Assembly: GCF_002105155.1 (NCBI RefSeq)
Contig: NW_019029028.1
Location: 1-64,000, forward strand
DNA length: 64,000 nucleotides
From: Lobosporangium transversale
Taxonomy: Eukaryota; Mortierellomycota; Mortierellomycetes; Mortierellales; Mortierellaceae
Direction: 5' to 3'
Below the pieces are notes generated by a model. It saw only the letters and a list, made by a program, of their open reading frames with translations, had not been told where the DNA came from and did not search any database. Positions 35,290-46,078 of this stretch are shown here, one piece after another. Both the position numbers and the translations under genes were made by a program. Numbering within the stretch: the first letter of the stretch is position 1; each line of letters starts with the position of its first letter.

Positions 35290-37005
35290 TTATACAGTCC
35301 AGACTTTGTAGCCCAGCCACACCGTCGTAAGCTTTTCAAACTGCAGCAAGTGGTCTGCAACTTTGTGTACAAGGGGGTGATCGTCATCAGACACCTCCAC
35401 CTCGCTGTTTTCATTGTCTGCTGCGCCATCTCTCCCATCTTCCTCTGTTGCTTGCTGTGGTTGTTCCCCTTGCTCTGGTTGCTCTCCTTGTGCCCCTTGC
35501 TCCACTTGCGCCCCCTGCCCTTCTTGCTCTGCTTGGGCCACCTGTTCTCCTTGTTCTCCTTGCTCCACTTGCCCATCTGCTGGCATGTTCGCGGCCATTT
35601 GTTCTACTGCCACATTTCCTGCTGGTACTTCAATTGTTACCGGTACTTCGACTGCTACTGGTGCTTCAACTGCTACTGGTGCTTCAACTGCTGCTGGTAC
35701 TTCAACTGTTGCTGTTTCGACCTTGGCTGGCTCAGATTCTGTCCTCTCTTCCGATGCTGGTAATCCATATCGTCTTGACTGAACCCCTCGAGCCCATCTC
35801 TTGATGGTGGCCATAATCAACCCCTGTGTGTTGAGACCGTGGAAACGAACACGGAGTTCCTTGAGATCCTTACAGGCCCAGGGGAAATGTTCGATCCTAT
35901 TCATCCTCACCTCATGCTCCGGGAAATCCAAAACAGTTAATTGAGGGCTTGACATAACAAGGTGAACCATCCATCCTTCAGTAAAGCGCTCGCGTGACTC
36001 GGGCACTGTATCTGCGTGATAGCTCCAACCGTCGTCTGTAGGGGCGTATGTACGGAGCGTCTTTAGTGTTGCCCTATTGGTTAGAATGCCCAAGACTACA
36101 GAAGCATCGATTGTCTTGTATTGGAAACAAATAGACGACAGATTCTCGGAGCCATCTGCTAAAAGCTCATGGGTAATCGAGCTGGCAGAGTCATCCACAT
36201 ACATCTCCTTAAGTTTTGGGCAATACTCTCGAATCTTGGCTTGAATGGTCGCTGGTGTTGGGTTATCCAGGTTGTTCTTGCTGCTCCAGGTTTCCCAGAA
36301 CGTAAGATTGGGGAATTGTGCCAACAGTGGGGTAACTTCTTTACCATTGTCGGGATCAAAGACCTGCTCAACTGATGCAAATAAGCGCGTCACACCTTCA
36401 TGCTTATACGGCTCTCCTTCGGTTTTGGTCGTCACCACACACTTTCGAATGTCAAGATCCTTGAGATCAGGACAGCGTGAAAGGACAGTAGAAAGAGCAT
36501 CTTGCGTGATCGTTAGGTGCGCAAGCTTAAGTTTATTAAGCTTCAAGGTTGTCGTAGAGCCAGCTGGGAAGAGTGCATCTGCAACATCAAACGAGTCAGG
36601 AATATCGCGACTGGAATTGCCACTAAGCTCAAGGCTGGTGAGAGTATCAATGTTTCTCTGCAGGATCTCTGATAGGAGGTTCACGAAACCTGATTTAGTT
36701 TTCAATTGGAGGCTCAAGTTTTCCAGCTTCGTAATGCTAGGATCCCTAAATAGATCGAGGTCTGATCGTTTCCTGATACTAGCAATGCTACGAATAAGAT
36801 GTCCGTTCTTTGCAACCGTATCTGAGTCCAACTCCTTGAACTTTTGCTGGTCTTTGAGATCAATTTTTCGCCAGATCTGTTCACTAAACATGCGGTTCCA
36901 TTCTTTTGAGACTTGACTGCAGGCAACCATACTGTTCCACGCGAGGAATCGGCAGAGATGGGTTCTGATGTCAGGATAATCAAAAGGGTTCCTAATTGTG
37001 GTCAT
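35290..37005 (-). CDS. F-box/LRR-like protein (family member 3)
   Basis: Intronless, about 571 residues from MTTIRNPFDYPDIRTHLCRF. The open frame extends further upstream, but through a pyrimidine-rich leader (FLPSSLSFLPSF). The F-box reads DIRTHLCRFLAWNSMVACSQ, then VSKEWNRMF and IWRKIDLKDQ. Landmarks: HLIRSIASIRKRSDLDLFRD, VLSRCPDLKDLDIRKC and FPWACKDLKELRVRFHGLNT. Its linker is the longest in the cluster: Ala/Val/Glu/Pro repeats (EVPAAVEAPVAVEAPVAVE) followed by Gln/Glu/Gly repeats (EQGEQGEQ). The conserved tail is HLLQFEKLTTVWLGYKVW. Function inferred as for the other members. Confidence 0.86.
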   Translation of the reverse strand: MTTIRNPFDYPDIRTHLCRFLAWNSMVACSQVSKEWNRMFSEQIWRKIDLKDQQKFKELDSDTVAKNGHLIRSIASIRKRSDLDLFRDPSITKLENLSLQLKTKSGFVNLLSEILQRNIDTLTSLELSGNSSRDIPDSFDVADALFPAGSTTTLKLNKLKLAHLTITQDALSTVLSRCPDLKDLDIRKCVVTTKTEGEPYKHEGVTRLFASVEQVFDPDNGKEVTPLLAQFPNLTFWETWSSKNNLDNPTPATIQAKIREYCPKLKEMYVDDSASSITHELLADGSENLSSICFQYKTIDASVVLGILTNRATLKTLRTYAPTDDGWSYHADTVPESRERFTEGWMVHLVMSSPQLTVLDFPEHEVRMNRIEHFPWACKDLKELRVRFHGLNTQGLIMATIKRWARGVQSRRYGLPASEERTESEPAKVETATVEVPAAVEAPVAVEAPVAVEVPVTIEVPAGNVAVEQMAANMPADGQVEQGEQGEQVAQAEQEGQGAQVEQGAQGEQPEQGEQPQQATEEDGRDGAADNENSEVEVSDDDHPLVHKVADHLLQFEKLTTVWLGYKVWTV

Positions 37006-37690
37006 GGTGCTAATATGTAACAAAGAAATATAAAAAGTGAGAATTCTTGTGGATGTGAGTGTATTAAAGCGAAATGAGTAGAAAGGAAGGAAAGAAGGAA
37101 GGAAGGAGAGGGAGGAAGGGAGAAAGGGAGGAAAGAGTATATAATAAAAACATCTTTCCCACTCCCCTTTTCCTTCCTGTTGTTCCACAAACAGATGAAA
37201 GCAAGCATCGCCCTTCCTGCTTTTGCCACCGTACAGTTTGCCCTGCCCAGATGTTGTTCAGTCACAAGCAAAGACCAACTGCTCCGCCCGCATTGGTTAA
37301 AAAAGAAAATCCCGCTTCTATACCATTGTCGTGACAGGAAGTCTTATGTTACCCAGTGTTCTCAACACATGTCACTGGAACCCCAGGATCTCATAAAATC
37401 AATGTAATTGTCACTGGTAGCCAGTTGGGAACACAAGCCTATTCCAGAGAAAATTTCAAGGCCAACTCCTGAAGCAAGATGCTTTACCATGTAAATGCAA
37501 AGGAAAATGTTCATGAGTGATGCCATAATGCATTCAAGTGACTAGGGCTACTGCTTTTTGTTTGTTTTAAAATCCCGCGGAGACACAACTATTTTACAGC
37601 ATGACATGATGTGTTACAAAGTAACAAAGAAAAAAAAGCTTCGCCTCCGATTCCGTCATTCACAAGGGTATTTACATTCAGCCTTTATTA
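37006..37690. other. Spacer between F-box members 3 and 4
   Basis: 685 bp with no recognised gene. A GGAA-rich purine stretch (37085-37135) forms the pyrimidine-rich leader of member 3 on its own strand. Confidence 0.55.
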
Positions 37691-39208
37691 TTACTGCAAG
37701 GTCCAGAGCTTATAACCAAGCCATACTGTGGTCAAGTTTTCAAATTTCAGCAGATGTGCGGCCATCTTGTCTACAATTGGGTTGGCTATCTCTGTCTCTG
37801 TCTCCTCCGTAGTCGTCTTGCCCTCGTCTTCAGCTAGGATGGTCGCAACAGAATTGTCCTCACTCTTCTGGTCTGCCGCAGTTGCGGTTACAGTTGCGAC
37901 TGTAGATGCCGCAGTCTCATGCTTGGCTTCAGTTTCCTTCGTAATACCCCCGATTTTTGACGCTTCATTACTTGCATTTGCCCTCCGCCTTGCATAACAT
38001 CCGCGGCCCCATTTCTTGATCGTGGCCAAGATCAGCTCCTTGGTATCTAACCCTTTCACACGAACTCTAACATCCTTTATGTCCTTACAGGCCCATGGAA
38101 AATGCTGGACGTGGTCCAGGTCCATCTCATGTGACGGCAGCTTGATGCATTTCACGGCACTACACTTGGACAATATTAAATGAATCATCCATTTATCTGG
38201 GGTCTTGTCCTCTATTTGAAAAACATCATCTACGCAATAGTCCCAGTCACCAGCCCTCGGGTCATATGTGCGAAGTTCCTCTAAAGTCGCCTTGTGTTGT
38301 ATAATGCCCATGATGACACTTGGTGTGATTGCTACAATTTCCACGCATAGCAAGGTCGGCTTTTCGATTGCCTTCGTGAGGAGGGTCTGAGTGCTGGCGC
38401 TTGATATGTCGTTAAGAAAATACCTCCTAACGTCTGGGCAGTACTTCGTGATAGTGGATTTGATGAGCTCTGCGTTCTCAATGGTATGGGGGCTGCTAGG
38501 GTTCCAAATGTCCCAGCTCAGAAGTTTTGGGAAATGTACTAACAGCGGCTCTGTGGACAACTCAGGGTCAGGTTTAAAGACCTGCGCTGATGTCGATAGA
38601 AGCCACGATAGCTCCATGTGCTGGAAGAACGCCTTCCCATCACCATCGCCAAGAATGCTGCAGTCTTGAAGGTCCAGCTCCTTGAGGGCAGGGCAGAGTG
38701 AGAGCACAGTCGAGAACGATGCTCGTGACATGGATAGATGTTCTATGGTCATCTCAACAATTTTAGATGGTTCGTTGGCTGTACTCTTTGGAGTCAAGGC
38801 GTCTGCCAGGTCAAATGGTGTTCGCTGTTTATTAGGTTTTTCGCCAGTAATGCTCAGTTTGGTGAGGCTGCAAAGGTTTTGTCGAATGAGCTCAATGACC
38901 TGGCGACAAAACCCATCCTTGTTCTTGAGCCGAACGGTCAGGTTATCCAAGTTCTTGATACTGGGGTCCATAAATAAATCGAGTTCTGATCGCTTTTTGA
39001 TGTTTTTGACAACTTTGATATGATGTCCATGTTTTGCAATGATCCGGGGGTCAAGGTCCTTGAATCTCGGCTGGAGTTCGAGATCAACTCCATACCATAC
39101 ATATTGTGTAAAGTCGCTGTTCCATGCCTTGGACACCTGGCTGCAAGCAACCATACTATTGATGCTGAGCGCCTTAGCGACTAAAATCCTGATATCAGCT
39201 CGATCCAT
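37691..39208 (-). CDS. F-box/LRR-like protein (family member 4)
   Basis: Intronless, 505 residues from MDRADIRILVAKALSINSMV. The F-box continues ACSQVSKAWNSDF..VWYGVDL. Landmarks: HHIKVVKNIKKRSELDLFMD, VLSLCPALKELDLQDCSILG and FPWACKDIKDVRVRVKGLDT. The linker is Thr/Ala/Glu-rich (HETAASTVATVTATAADQ, then KTTTEETETE). The shared tail is HLLKFENLTTVWLGYKLW. It lies head-to-tail with members 3 and 5, with no shared transcript signals visible. Confidence 0.86.
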   Translation of the reverse strand: MDRADIRILVAKALSINSMVACSQVSKAWNSDFTQYVWYGVDLELQPRFKDLDPRIIAKHGHHIKVVKNIKKRSELDLFMDPSIKNLDNLTVRLKNKDGFCRQVIELIRQNLCSLTKLSITGEKPNKQRTPFDLADALTPKSTANEPSKIVEMTIEHLSMSRASFSTVLSLCPALKELDLQDCSILGDGDGKAFFQHMELSWLLSTSAQVFKPDPELSTEPLLVHFPKLLSWDIWNPSSPHTIENAELIKSTITKYCPDVRRYFLNDISSASTQTLLTKAIEKPTLLCVEIVAITPSVIMGIIQHKATLEELRTYDPRAGDWDYCVDDVFQIEDKTPDKWMIHLILSKCSAVKCIKLPSHEMDLDHVQHFPWACKDIKDVRVRVKGLDTKELILATIKKWGRGCYARRRANASNEASKIGGITKETEAKHETAASTVATVTATAADQKSEDNSVATILAEDEGKTTTEETETEIANPIVDKMAAHLLKFENLTTVWLGYKLWTLQ

Positions 39209-39638
39209 GTAATTGAGAAATAAAAAGGCAGGTATGGAAAGATTGAGGGAGAATGTTTGCCGAAAAAAAAAAAAAAAAAAAAAAAAAAAGGAGAAGAAAA
39301 AAAAAAGTGGTTGTGTATGTGTGAGCGATCAAGTGTTTTTTGGGGCAAAGGGGCGGGAGGGCATGAATAGATGGAAGAGGAGAACACCCGAAGAAGGCAC
39401 TGCCACGGGAAAATAAAATAAAATAAAACAAGAATACAGAACTTATTCCTTTTTCCTTGGCAACACAACGGCTTATTGTTGTGATTGCTCTGCAATCATC
39501 CGTTATTATTGACTGCGCCAAACATTCGCCTGGCATCTGTCAGGAAAAAGTTCAAGTCATATTGTTAACATGGTGCGCAGTAGTTTGCTGTGATGGTTCT
39601 ACAGACAGAAAAGGCCTTAGTTACTGATGGTCTTATTT
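39209..39638. other. Spacer between F-box members 4 and 5
   Basis: 430 bp with an A tract (about 39263-39289) and no gene. Pyrimidine-rich in the sense of member 4. Confidence 0.6.
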
Positions 39639-41111
39639 TTATTCGGTTTGCTTTGGAGGATCATTGGTCCATTTGACAGACCAGACCTTGTATCCAAGCC
39701 ATACTTTGGTTAGATCATTAAATTGCAACAGGTGAGTGGTAACTTTGTTTACAATCGACAACTTCTGGGCATCAGTAGTTTCGATTTGGTAATCTATACT
39801 GGATAAGTCTGAAAGAATATGTTTTCTAGTCGTTGCATATAAGGTCCGCTGCTTTTCGTTATATCCACGAGCCCACAGTTTGATCACTGCCATGATTAGC
39901 TCTTTGGTGTCGAGGCCTATGATACGGATACGGAGCTCTTTGAGACCTTTGCATGCCCATGGAAAAAGATGAACTATACTCATATCCAATTCATGCTCGG
40001 GAAGGTCCACTATTGTGAGGTTAGAGCATTTTGACAATAGAAGTTGTATAATCCATCTCTCCTGTAAGGCATCATACACAGGAATCACTCGGTCGGCGTC
40101 AGGGCTCCAACCGACAGTAGATGGATCGTACGTCTGTAATCTTTTTAGCGTAGACTTATGACGAAGAACTGCCAGTATCATGGAAGGCGAGAGAAATTGG
40201 TAATACAGCCAAAACAGCGAGAGTTGACTAACAGTGTTGATTAACAGATCCTTGACTAAAGATTCAAGTGTGTCGCTGAGAGAGAATTCCGTGAGATGCG
40301 GACAATGTTCCATAAGCTTAATTTTGATGTCTGAAGAGGTTGGGTTGTCTAATGTTGATGTAGTATCACTCCATGTGTCCAGAAAGGTGATGTTGGGGAA
40401 ATGCACAATAAGTGGAGGTGGAGAGGGGGAGGATGGGCATGATGAGTTTTGACCAGCAGGAGAAAAGATTTGTTCAATCGGCGAAATAAGGGATTTTACA
40501 CGTTGATGTCGGAAGAGTGGTTTATCTGAGTCTCCAGGTAGAAAACTGCACCTACGAATGTTCACTTCTTCGAGGAGTGGACATGTTGCAAGAAAGGACG
40601 AGAAAGAAGCTCGTGGCATGGACAAATCTCTCATATAGATTTCTGTAAGCCTTGAGGTATAAGGCTCAGACAATGGAGTCATTGCCTCTGCCAATGCAAA
40701 CTCTTTTGGGTCGCCTTGAACATGACGAAGGATTTCCAGTCTAGTAAGGGAGTGGCTATTTTGAGATAGGAGCCGTCTAGCCTGTTGGCAATAGCCATCC
40801 TCGGGCTTTATACATATAGTGATGTGCTCCAAGTTGCTGACACAGGAATCCTCAAGGAGGTTGAGCTCTGATCTTTTGTAGATATTCTTTATAACTCGGA
40901 TATGACGCCCATTCTTTGAAATGGTTCTCGAATCCAGATCCTTGAATCGAAGTTGGGCAACGAGATCAACTGTGCGCCAAACATGTGGTGTGAACTCTTC
41001 GCTCCATGCTTTGGATACCTGAGTGCAGGCAATCAGACTGAGCATATCAAGACGAGTGTTGATAAACTTGCTGACTTTGGACATTTTAATCTGGCCTATT
41101 TCTAAGGACAT
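39639..41111 (-). CDS. F-box/LRR-like protein (family member 5)
   Basis: Intronless, about 490 residues from MSLEIGQIKMSKVSKFINTR. The frame is open for 99 more codons upstream, but that part has no counterpart in the paralogues and is T/C-rich. An F-box-like start reads TRLDMLSLIACTQVSKAWSE, then IW-like VWRTVDL. Landmarks: HIRVIKNIYKRSELNLLEDS, LATCPLLEEVNIRRCSF and FPWACKGLKELRIRIIGLDT. The variable linker is very short here (STTRKHILSDLSSIDY type). The tail HLLQFNDLTKVWLGYKVW is followed by an extra 12 residues. It is the 5'-most and most diverged tandem member. Confidence 0.84.
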   Translation of the reverse strand: MSLEIGQIKMSKVSKFINTRLDMLSLIACTQVSKAWSEEFTPHVWRTVDLVAQLRFKDLDSRTISKNGRHIRVIKNIYKRSELNLLEDSCVSNLEHITICIKPEDGYCQQARRLLSQNSHSLTRLEILRHVQGDPKEFALAEAMTPLSEPYTSRLTEIYMRDLSMPRASFSSFLATCPLLEEVNIRRCSFLPGDSDKPLFRHQRVKSLISPIEQIFSPAGQNSSCPSSPSPPPLIVHFPNITFLDTWSDTTSTLDNPTSSDIKIKLMEHCPHLTEFSLSDTLESLVKDLLINTVSQLSLFWLYYQFLSPSMILAVLRHKSTLKRLQTYDPSTVGWSPDADRVIPVYDALQERWIIQLLLSKCSNLTIVDLPEHELDMSIVHLFPWACKGLKELRIRIIGLDTKELIMAVIKLWARGYNEKQRTLYATTRKHILSDLSSIDYQIETTDAQKLSIVNKVTTHLLQFNDLTKVWLGYKVWSVKWTNDPPKQTE

Positions 41112-41933
41112 GTTATGAAGATGGAAGAAGGAGGATGGGAGGAGGGTGTGGAAATATAGAATGAACAGATGTTGTAAGAAGACGAAGAAGAGGAGAAGAG
41201 GCAAGAAGGTTTCTTCTTGCAGTTCAATTTGTTCAAACAAGTGCCCTGACCAAGTGGCGCAGCAAACCACTAATATCCAACCGGAACGTTGTCGCTCAAT
41301 CAAAAAAAAAAGTAACACATTATCATACACTCTTTTAACATGCCAGACATTCTCCATTGTCCGGGTATCAGGTCTCTGAATAATGAATTGATCAAGTGCC
41401 AATCTCAATAGTTGTATGCACGTGGGCTTTATTTCCTGAAATCCAATTATTTTCCTCTATTTCCTTTCCTTTTTTTTTTTTTTTTTTTTTTAATCGCTCA
41501 TTTCATCTGTTTTGCATTCAAGCGCCAGCTTTTTTTTTAAACTTGTATTTAGCATCATCCATTCAATCCATCACTTTCGTTTTTCTCTTTCTTTTTTATT
41601 TTCTATTCTGTTTTAGCCTAGCTTTAACTTTTTATTAATATTATAAGTCAAGTTGTGTATGGCATAGCACCATCTTGTGGTCTAAATTTTTGAATGTCGA
41701 ACTCACTTCCAGGGTCTTTCAAACGCAATTTTTTTTTTTTTTTTTTTTTTTTTCTTGTACCTTTTCTCCTTTGCTCAGCAATTACCATCAGCCAACCGTG
41801 CAAACCTGAATAGTGTTTATGTGTATGGTCATCGGTCTTTTATTTGTTGATTGATTGTTTGATTAGCTTAATTAGCTTGATTAAATCCACTCTTGCGCCT
41901 GTTTTGTTTTGTCATCCTTTACTCCGTAATTTG

Positions 41934-41968
<35 letters not shown>

Positions 41969-42422
41969 CTCTTGCGCCCCTTTGGTACATCGCTCTTTTG
42001 TCTTTGCTCACTTTTTTTTTTTTTTATTCACACCCTCTTTTTTTTCTTTTTTCTTTTTTCTTTTTTCTTTTTCCTTCAAAGCATCTAAAGCACAGATTGA
42101 TATAGAAAACAGGTGTGTAGGAAACAAAGATTATCTTGCAACAAAATACATTTGAAAGAAATTGACAATGGACCACCATACGCATCATCAACGCTACATC
42201 ATCTCATTTGTCAAAACGCTACGCTTAAAGTTTCATTACTTTGTCAACAATAGTGAACACGACTGTCGTTATTGTTGCGTTGCGCGCGCATGCTTGTGTC
42301 ATTTATTAACTGTGTCTACTACCTTTTTATTATTACTCAATTCCATTTCTTGTTGTCTCTTTAGTTTCATTGACGGCAACCCAAAAAGTCAGCAGGGACA
42401 TTATAGATACACGGAGTTCAGT
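41112..42422. other. Divergent promoter region, F-box member 5 and HSF-type factor
   Basis: About 1.3 kb with several T tracts (about 41470-41491, 41731-41753, 41938-41966) and T/C-rich sequence ahead of the HSF gene. TCTTTAG at 42360 looks like an acceptor, so a 5' untranslated exon and leader intron are likely. No other gene is recognised. Confidence 0.55.
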
Positions 42423-44402
42423 ATGAACCAGCAACGAGAGCTACTTTCGCAGATGCAACAACATCAGCAACAACAGTTACAACAGCAACAACAGCAGCAA
42501 CAACAACTACAACAGCAACAGCAACAACATGTTCAGCATCTGCAGCTCCAAGGGCAACCACTTCCTCAACCTCGTCAACCAGGAGGCGTTAGAGCTAATA
42601 GTGGAAACCAGATTCCTTATCCTTTGCAGACAACCAACAGTTCTCCATCATCTTCTTCCGTATCTGGTTCCCAGCCCTCATCGCCCAATGGCTCCATGAC
42701 TTCATTGCAGCCCCCATCACCAGCCAAGGCAAATACCAACACATTTGTCCACAAGTTGCACAAGTAAGGATTAAATAAAATAAATACCGTCTTTATTTTT
42801 TATGTGGAATGATGACCTTTAATTTCCTTTTTTTTTTTTTTCCTGCATCTTACAGCATGGTGGTCGACAAGCAGTATCAGCACTTGATCGCGTGGAATTA
42901 CACAGGGACATCGTTTATCGTCTGCAACATTATGGAATTCTCCAGAGATGTCTTACCCAAACACTTCAAGCACAATAACTTTTCCAGTTTTGTGAGACAG
43001 CTCAATATGTACGATATTGCTCCAACTTAGTCTTTGTTTATTATTAATGATACTAATGAATGGGTGTCTGACTCTGTGACGTTAAATGGTTTAGTTCGAT
43101 CTATGAAGCTAAATTGTATTCGCCTCTTGTACTTTGTCATTAAAATACTAATTATTCTGCAGGTACGGCTTTCACAAAGTCAACAAGTCACCTCGAGGGC
43201 ATCGCACACTCGCAGAAAATCAAATTTGGGAATTTTCACACCAAAAGTTCTTGAGGGGAAGACAGGATCTGCTGGATGATATTAAGCGTAAGGCTATGGA
43301 ATCAGATTCAATGAGGAGAGACGGAGGTGATTTGCCTGCACATATGGCAATGATTCAGGCATCGCAAGCAGAGTTGCTTCAGCATGTGAATCAGTTGCAG
43401 GAGAACTTTGGAGAAGTCGTACGGGAGTTAGCAGAAACTCGTCGCAAGCAGCAGGCTCAGCAGCAATTACTAAAGAGTTTACTGGATTATATCCAAAGAA
43501 CTTCAGGAGGACAACGTGAGTTTTTTTTATCTCTGTTATTTTGCGGTCCTCTTCTCCTTTGCTTTTGCCTGACTAATCTCACATCTCATACGCGTCTGTA
43601 TGATCTGTGAATGTTTTTTTTTCTCTTTAAAATAACGGTCCTATTTCTAATAGCGCTACCACCAGAGCTCACATTTGAGCACTATGAAGTCAAACCAGAG
43701 CCAGAAAGGCCGCCTATCTATATCACAGCCCCTGAAAATTCGACTCAACAGATGTATCAAAACATGATGTTCAATACCATTGGTGGCAACAATGACGGAT
43801 CAGCACAGGGTCCTCGTCGACCTCAGTCTCCGTTAACTATCCAGACATCTATGGGCGGAGGTACACCTCAGTCGCCACAGAATGCACCATTATCACCTCA
43901 CCACTCACCTTTGTCCCCACATCAGTCACCCAACTCGCCTTTGTCGCCTTCATTTTCGATGCAGAACCTAGGCCTGGGCATGAACGGAGGTAGTACTAAT
44001 AGTAGTAATAGTTCTGGGATTCTTAGTGTCAATGATTCGAATCAGGTCAACAATGCTTCCAGGAACAACCCGAATCAGCGGACACCGTCCATTAACGCGC
44101 AGATCCCATCTTTTTACACCACAGCTACAGGGCTACTACCACATGCGCCACAGTCTCCAAACACTCTGACAGCTTATACAAGCGCAGTAAATACTCCTCT
44201 GCCGCCCAGTCCCTCCCCAGGATCACCCATGGCGTCGATGATCTCGGATAACGATATGGAGTCAAGTTCATCTTTGTACTGTCCTAGTCCTGGGGGACCT
44301 AATACTGGCCTTAACAATCGAGGGAGCGAGTATGCTGGCAGTGAATACGCTGGAAGCGAGTATGGTGGCGATGATGGAAGCCACTTCTTTATGTCGGCAT
44401 AA
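42423..44402 (+). CDS. HSF-type DNA-binding transcription factor
   Basis: Four exons: 42423-42763, 42856-43008, 43163-43515 and 43654-44402, about 531 residues. After a polyglutamine N-terminus (residues about 10-40) and a Ser/Pro-rich stretch, the HSF domain starts TFVHKLHNMVVDKQYQHLIA. It continues FSRDVLPKHFKHNNFSSFVR, QLNMYGFHKVNKSPRGH and ENQIWEFSHQKFLRGRQDLL. A heptad-like coiled coil follows (LLQHVNQLQENFGEVVRELA, then RRKQQAQQQLLKSLL), expected to oligomerise. The C-terminal half is Ser/Pro/Asn/Gly-rich with SP repeats (LSPHHSPLSPHQSPNSPLSP). There is no response-regulator domain, so it is not Skn7; it could be Hsf1, Sfl1 or Mga1-like. The frame is open upstream to 42162, but TCTTTAG at 42360 looks like an acceptor, so the ATG at 42423 is preferred; the N-terminus is uncertain. 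Confidence 0.87.
42450..42540 (+). repeat. Polyglutamine-encoding CAA/CAG repeat
   Basis: A mixed CAA/CAG run coding about 25 glutamines broken by Leu and His, in the N-terminus of the HSF-type factor. Confidence 0.9.
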
Positions 44403-44739
44403 GGGAACAAAACAAACAAACAAACAAACAAGAAAGATATCAATAACACTAAAACACTAGATGTTCGTGATTTGCTTTTTTTTTTACTCTTTGTTCTTTA
44501 TTCTCTCTACATCTAATGCCTTTCCATTGCGACTATATGTTTTTTTTTTGTTTTTTTTTTTTACTTTTTTATTCTATTTCTTATTGTTTGGGTTCCTCAT
44601 CCAATTGTAATGCTGCTGCCCATATTCATCATGTATACAACGAAGAACAAATGAGCAAGAAAAACAAGACCTCCCAACTGTAATAAAACTTGTGCTTCAG
44701 AAATATATATATAAAAGCTGCTGCTTTTGTGTTTATTGT
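44403..44739. other. Convergent 3' flanks
   Basis: Between the HSF-type gene and the thioredoxin-fold gene. T tracts and an AAACA repeat near 44410-44430; no gene. Confidence 0.65.
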
Positions 44740-45405
44740 TTATAACCTCGTCATCACAAACTCCTTCCATTGATCAAGAGACCATCCACTGCTGATCGAA
44801 TTCTCAACCAAGCCATCCCAGAGAACCGCGGGTGAAACGTGGATTCCATTTTGACGACCCAATTTGATAAAGTACTTGAGATCGTTTGTCACGCTGTTGC
44901 CTGTATTAGTAGCTTGAGCCAAAGTCTGAACAGGTGTGATATGGAGCAATTGAAGCAGAGCTTCTTCTGTGATAGATGAGGACGACTGAAGAGTTGAGAT
45001 TGCAAGGGCAGCAAGAGTTTTGTATTGCTCAGAGCGGGTCTCGTTAACCACGATCTCGTCAAAATACCTTTGAAGAAAGAAAGCGTTAGTTCGTCGTTCT
45101 CGCTCCTGCTCCAATCTCACTTCCACACTTCTCTCTCGCTATTCATGGGAGCTAGGTAGACTTACGCCTTTTGATTGTTGAACAATGCGTTGCTGTATTC
45201 GGCAAATTGTAAAGGATCGATCTTTTCAACCGCAAGTGCAGCCTTTAAAATAAAACTCAGAATAAATGTTTGAATGTTTGTATCTCTGTAGCATGGCATG
45301 AGCAATAACATCAGAGGAGCTATGTTTGTTCTTTACCTCTGCAGTTAGAGTGGAAGCTGGATGCCAAGGTTGGATTTGATTCCTGACAATCAACTAAAAA
45401 AAGAG

Positions 45406-45437
<32 letters not shown>

Positions 45438-45724
45438 AAGAAGGAGAGAAAAAGAGCGGGGATGTTACTATATCGGTGTTCTTTGACCTTGATGAATAAA
45501 ATGGCTGTGTGTCGTTTCCATTTTAAAGGGCTAAAGGATTGTATGCAATATACCTGAACCTGACCAGGATGCTCCTTCTCCAACCACGGAAGGACATTAT
45601 GATACACCTGGTTCCAAATCTTGGCTGAAAACGGACAAACATAATCAAGATAGAACTCGAGCGTATGATGCGCGTCCGCCTTTCCAGAGATGCGGTGGCC
45701 GGAGAACTGTGGTGGTAATGACAT
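44740..45724 (-). CDS. DsbA-like thioredoxin-fold protein
   Basis: Four exons: 45724-45554, 45393-45337, 45242-45166 and 45067-44740, about 210 residues. The N-terminus reads HTLEFYLDYVCPFSAKIWNQ: a beta strand and then a CPFS motif at residues 30-33, in the place of the CxxC of DsbA/thioredoxin_4 proteins, with Ser replacing the second Cys. The middle is helical (EKIDPLQFAEYSNALFNNQK, then YFDEIVVNETR), as in the DsbA insertion. The end is SGWSLDQWKEFVMTRL. Proteins of this group are widespread in fungi and plants and are predicted oxidoreductases or isomerases; the substrate is unknown. Intron 1 (160 nt) contains about 28 A in the plus orientation. All splice phases close in frame. Confidence 0.8.
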
Positions 45725-46078
45725 GCTGGAATGAATGAGAATGAAAGAAGCGATTTGCGAACAAAAGCGAGGAAGAGAGAGAGAGCCTCTTCAGAAATGA
45801 CGCGTTTCTTACAATTATAGCTTATTTATCATTGCCCAATAAACTGTCCTCATTTTCTAGGCGTTTAGTTTAGATTAATTAAACTGTCATTTATCAGTGA
45901 TCCCAATGCCTTTTTTGCCTTACTCTCCATATTAAATGGATTCACGATGGATATTTTTCCTTGCCGCTTTTCACTACATTGAACTCCATTTTTTCAATCC
46001 TCCTCAACACTATTATTTTTTTCCTTGCCGAGACTTTGTCAGTGCAATAACCGTAGTAATATAGTATTCTATACGATC
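45725..46078. other. Divergent promoter region
   Basis: 354 bp between the thioredoxin-fold gene and the small secreted protein gene. A/T-rich; no motif I can defend. Confidence 0.55.

Noticed and set aside
35275-35804. Plus-strand frames rich in Cys/Pro/Leu over F-box member 3
   Set aside because: Antisense of the AVEP and QGE linker repeats of the F-box gene.
39639-41408. 589-codon version of F-box member 5
   Set aside because: The extra 99 N-terminal codons are leader sequence without counterpart in paralogues; the ATG at 41111 is preferred.
42162-42422. N-terminal extension of the HSF-type factor (MTMDHHTHHQRYI...)
   Set aside because: The encoded sequence includes a Cys/Leu-rich stretch that ends at TCTTTAG, which looks like an intron acceptor. 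The extension is therefore more likely leader and intron than protein.
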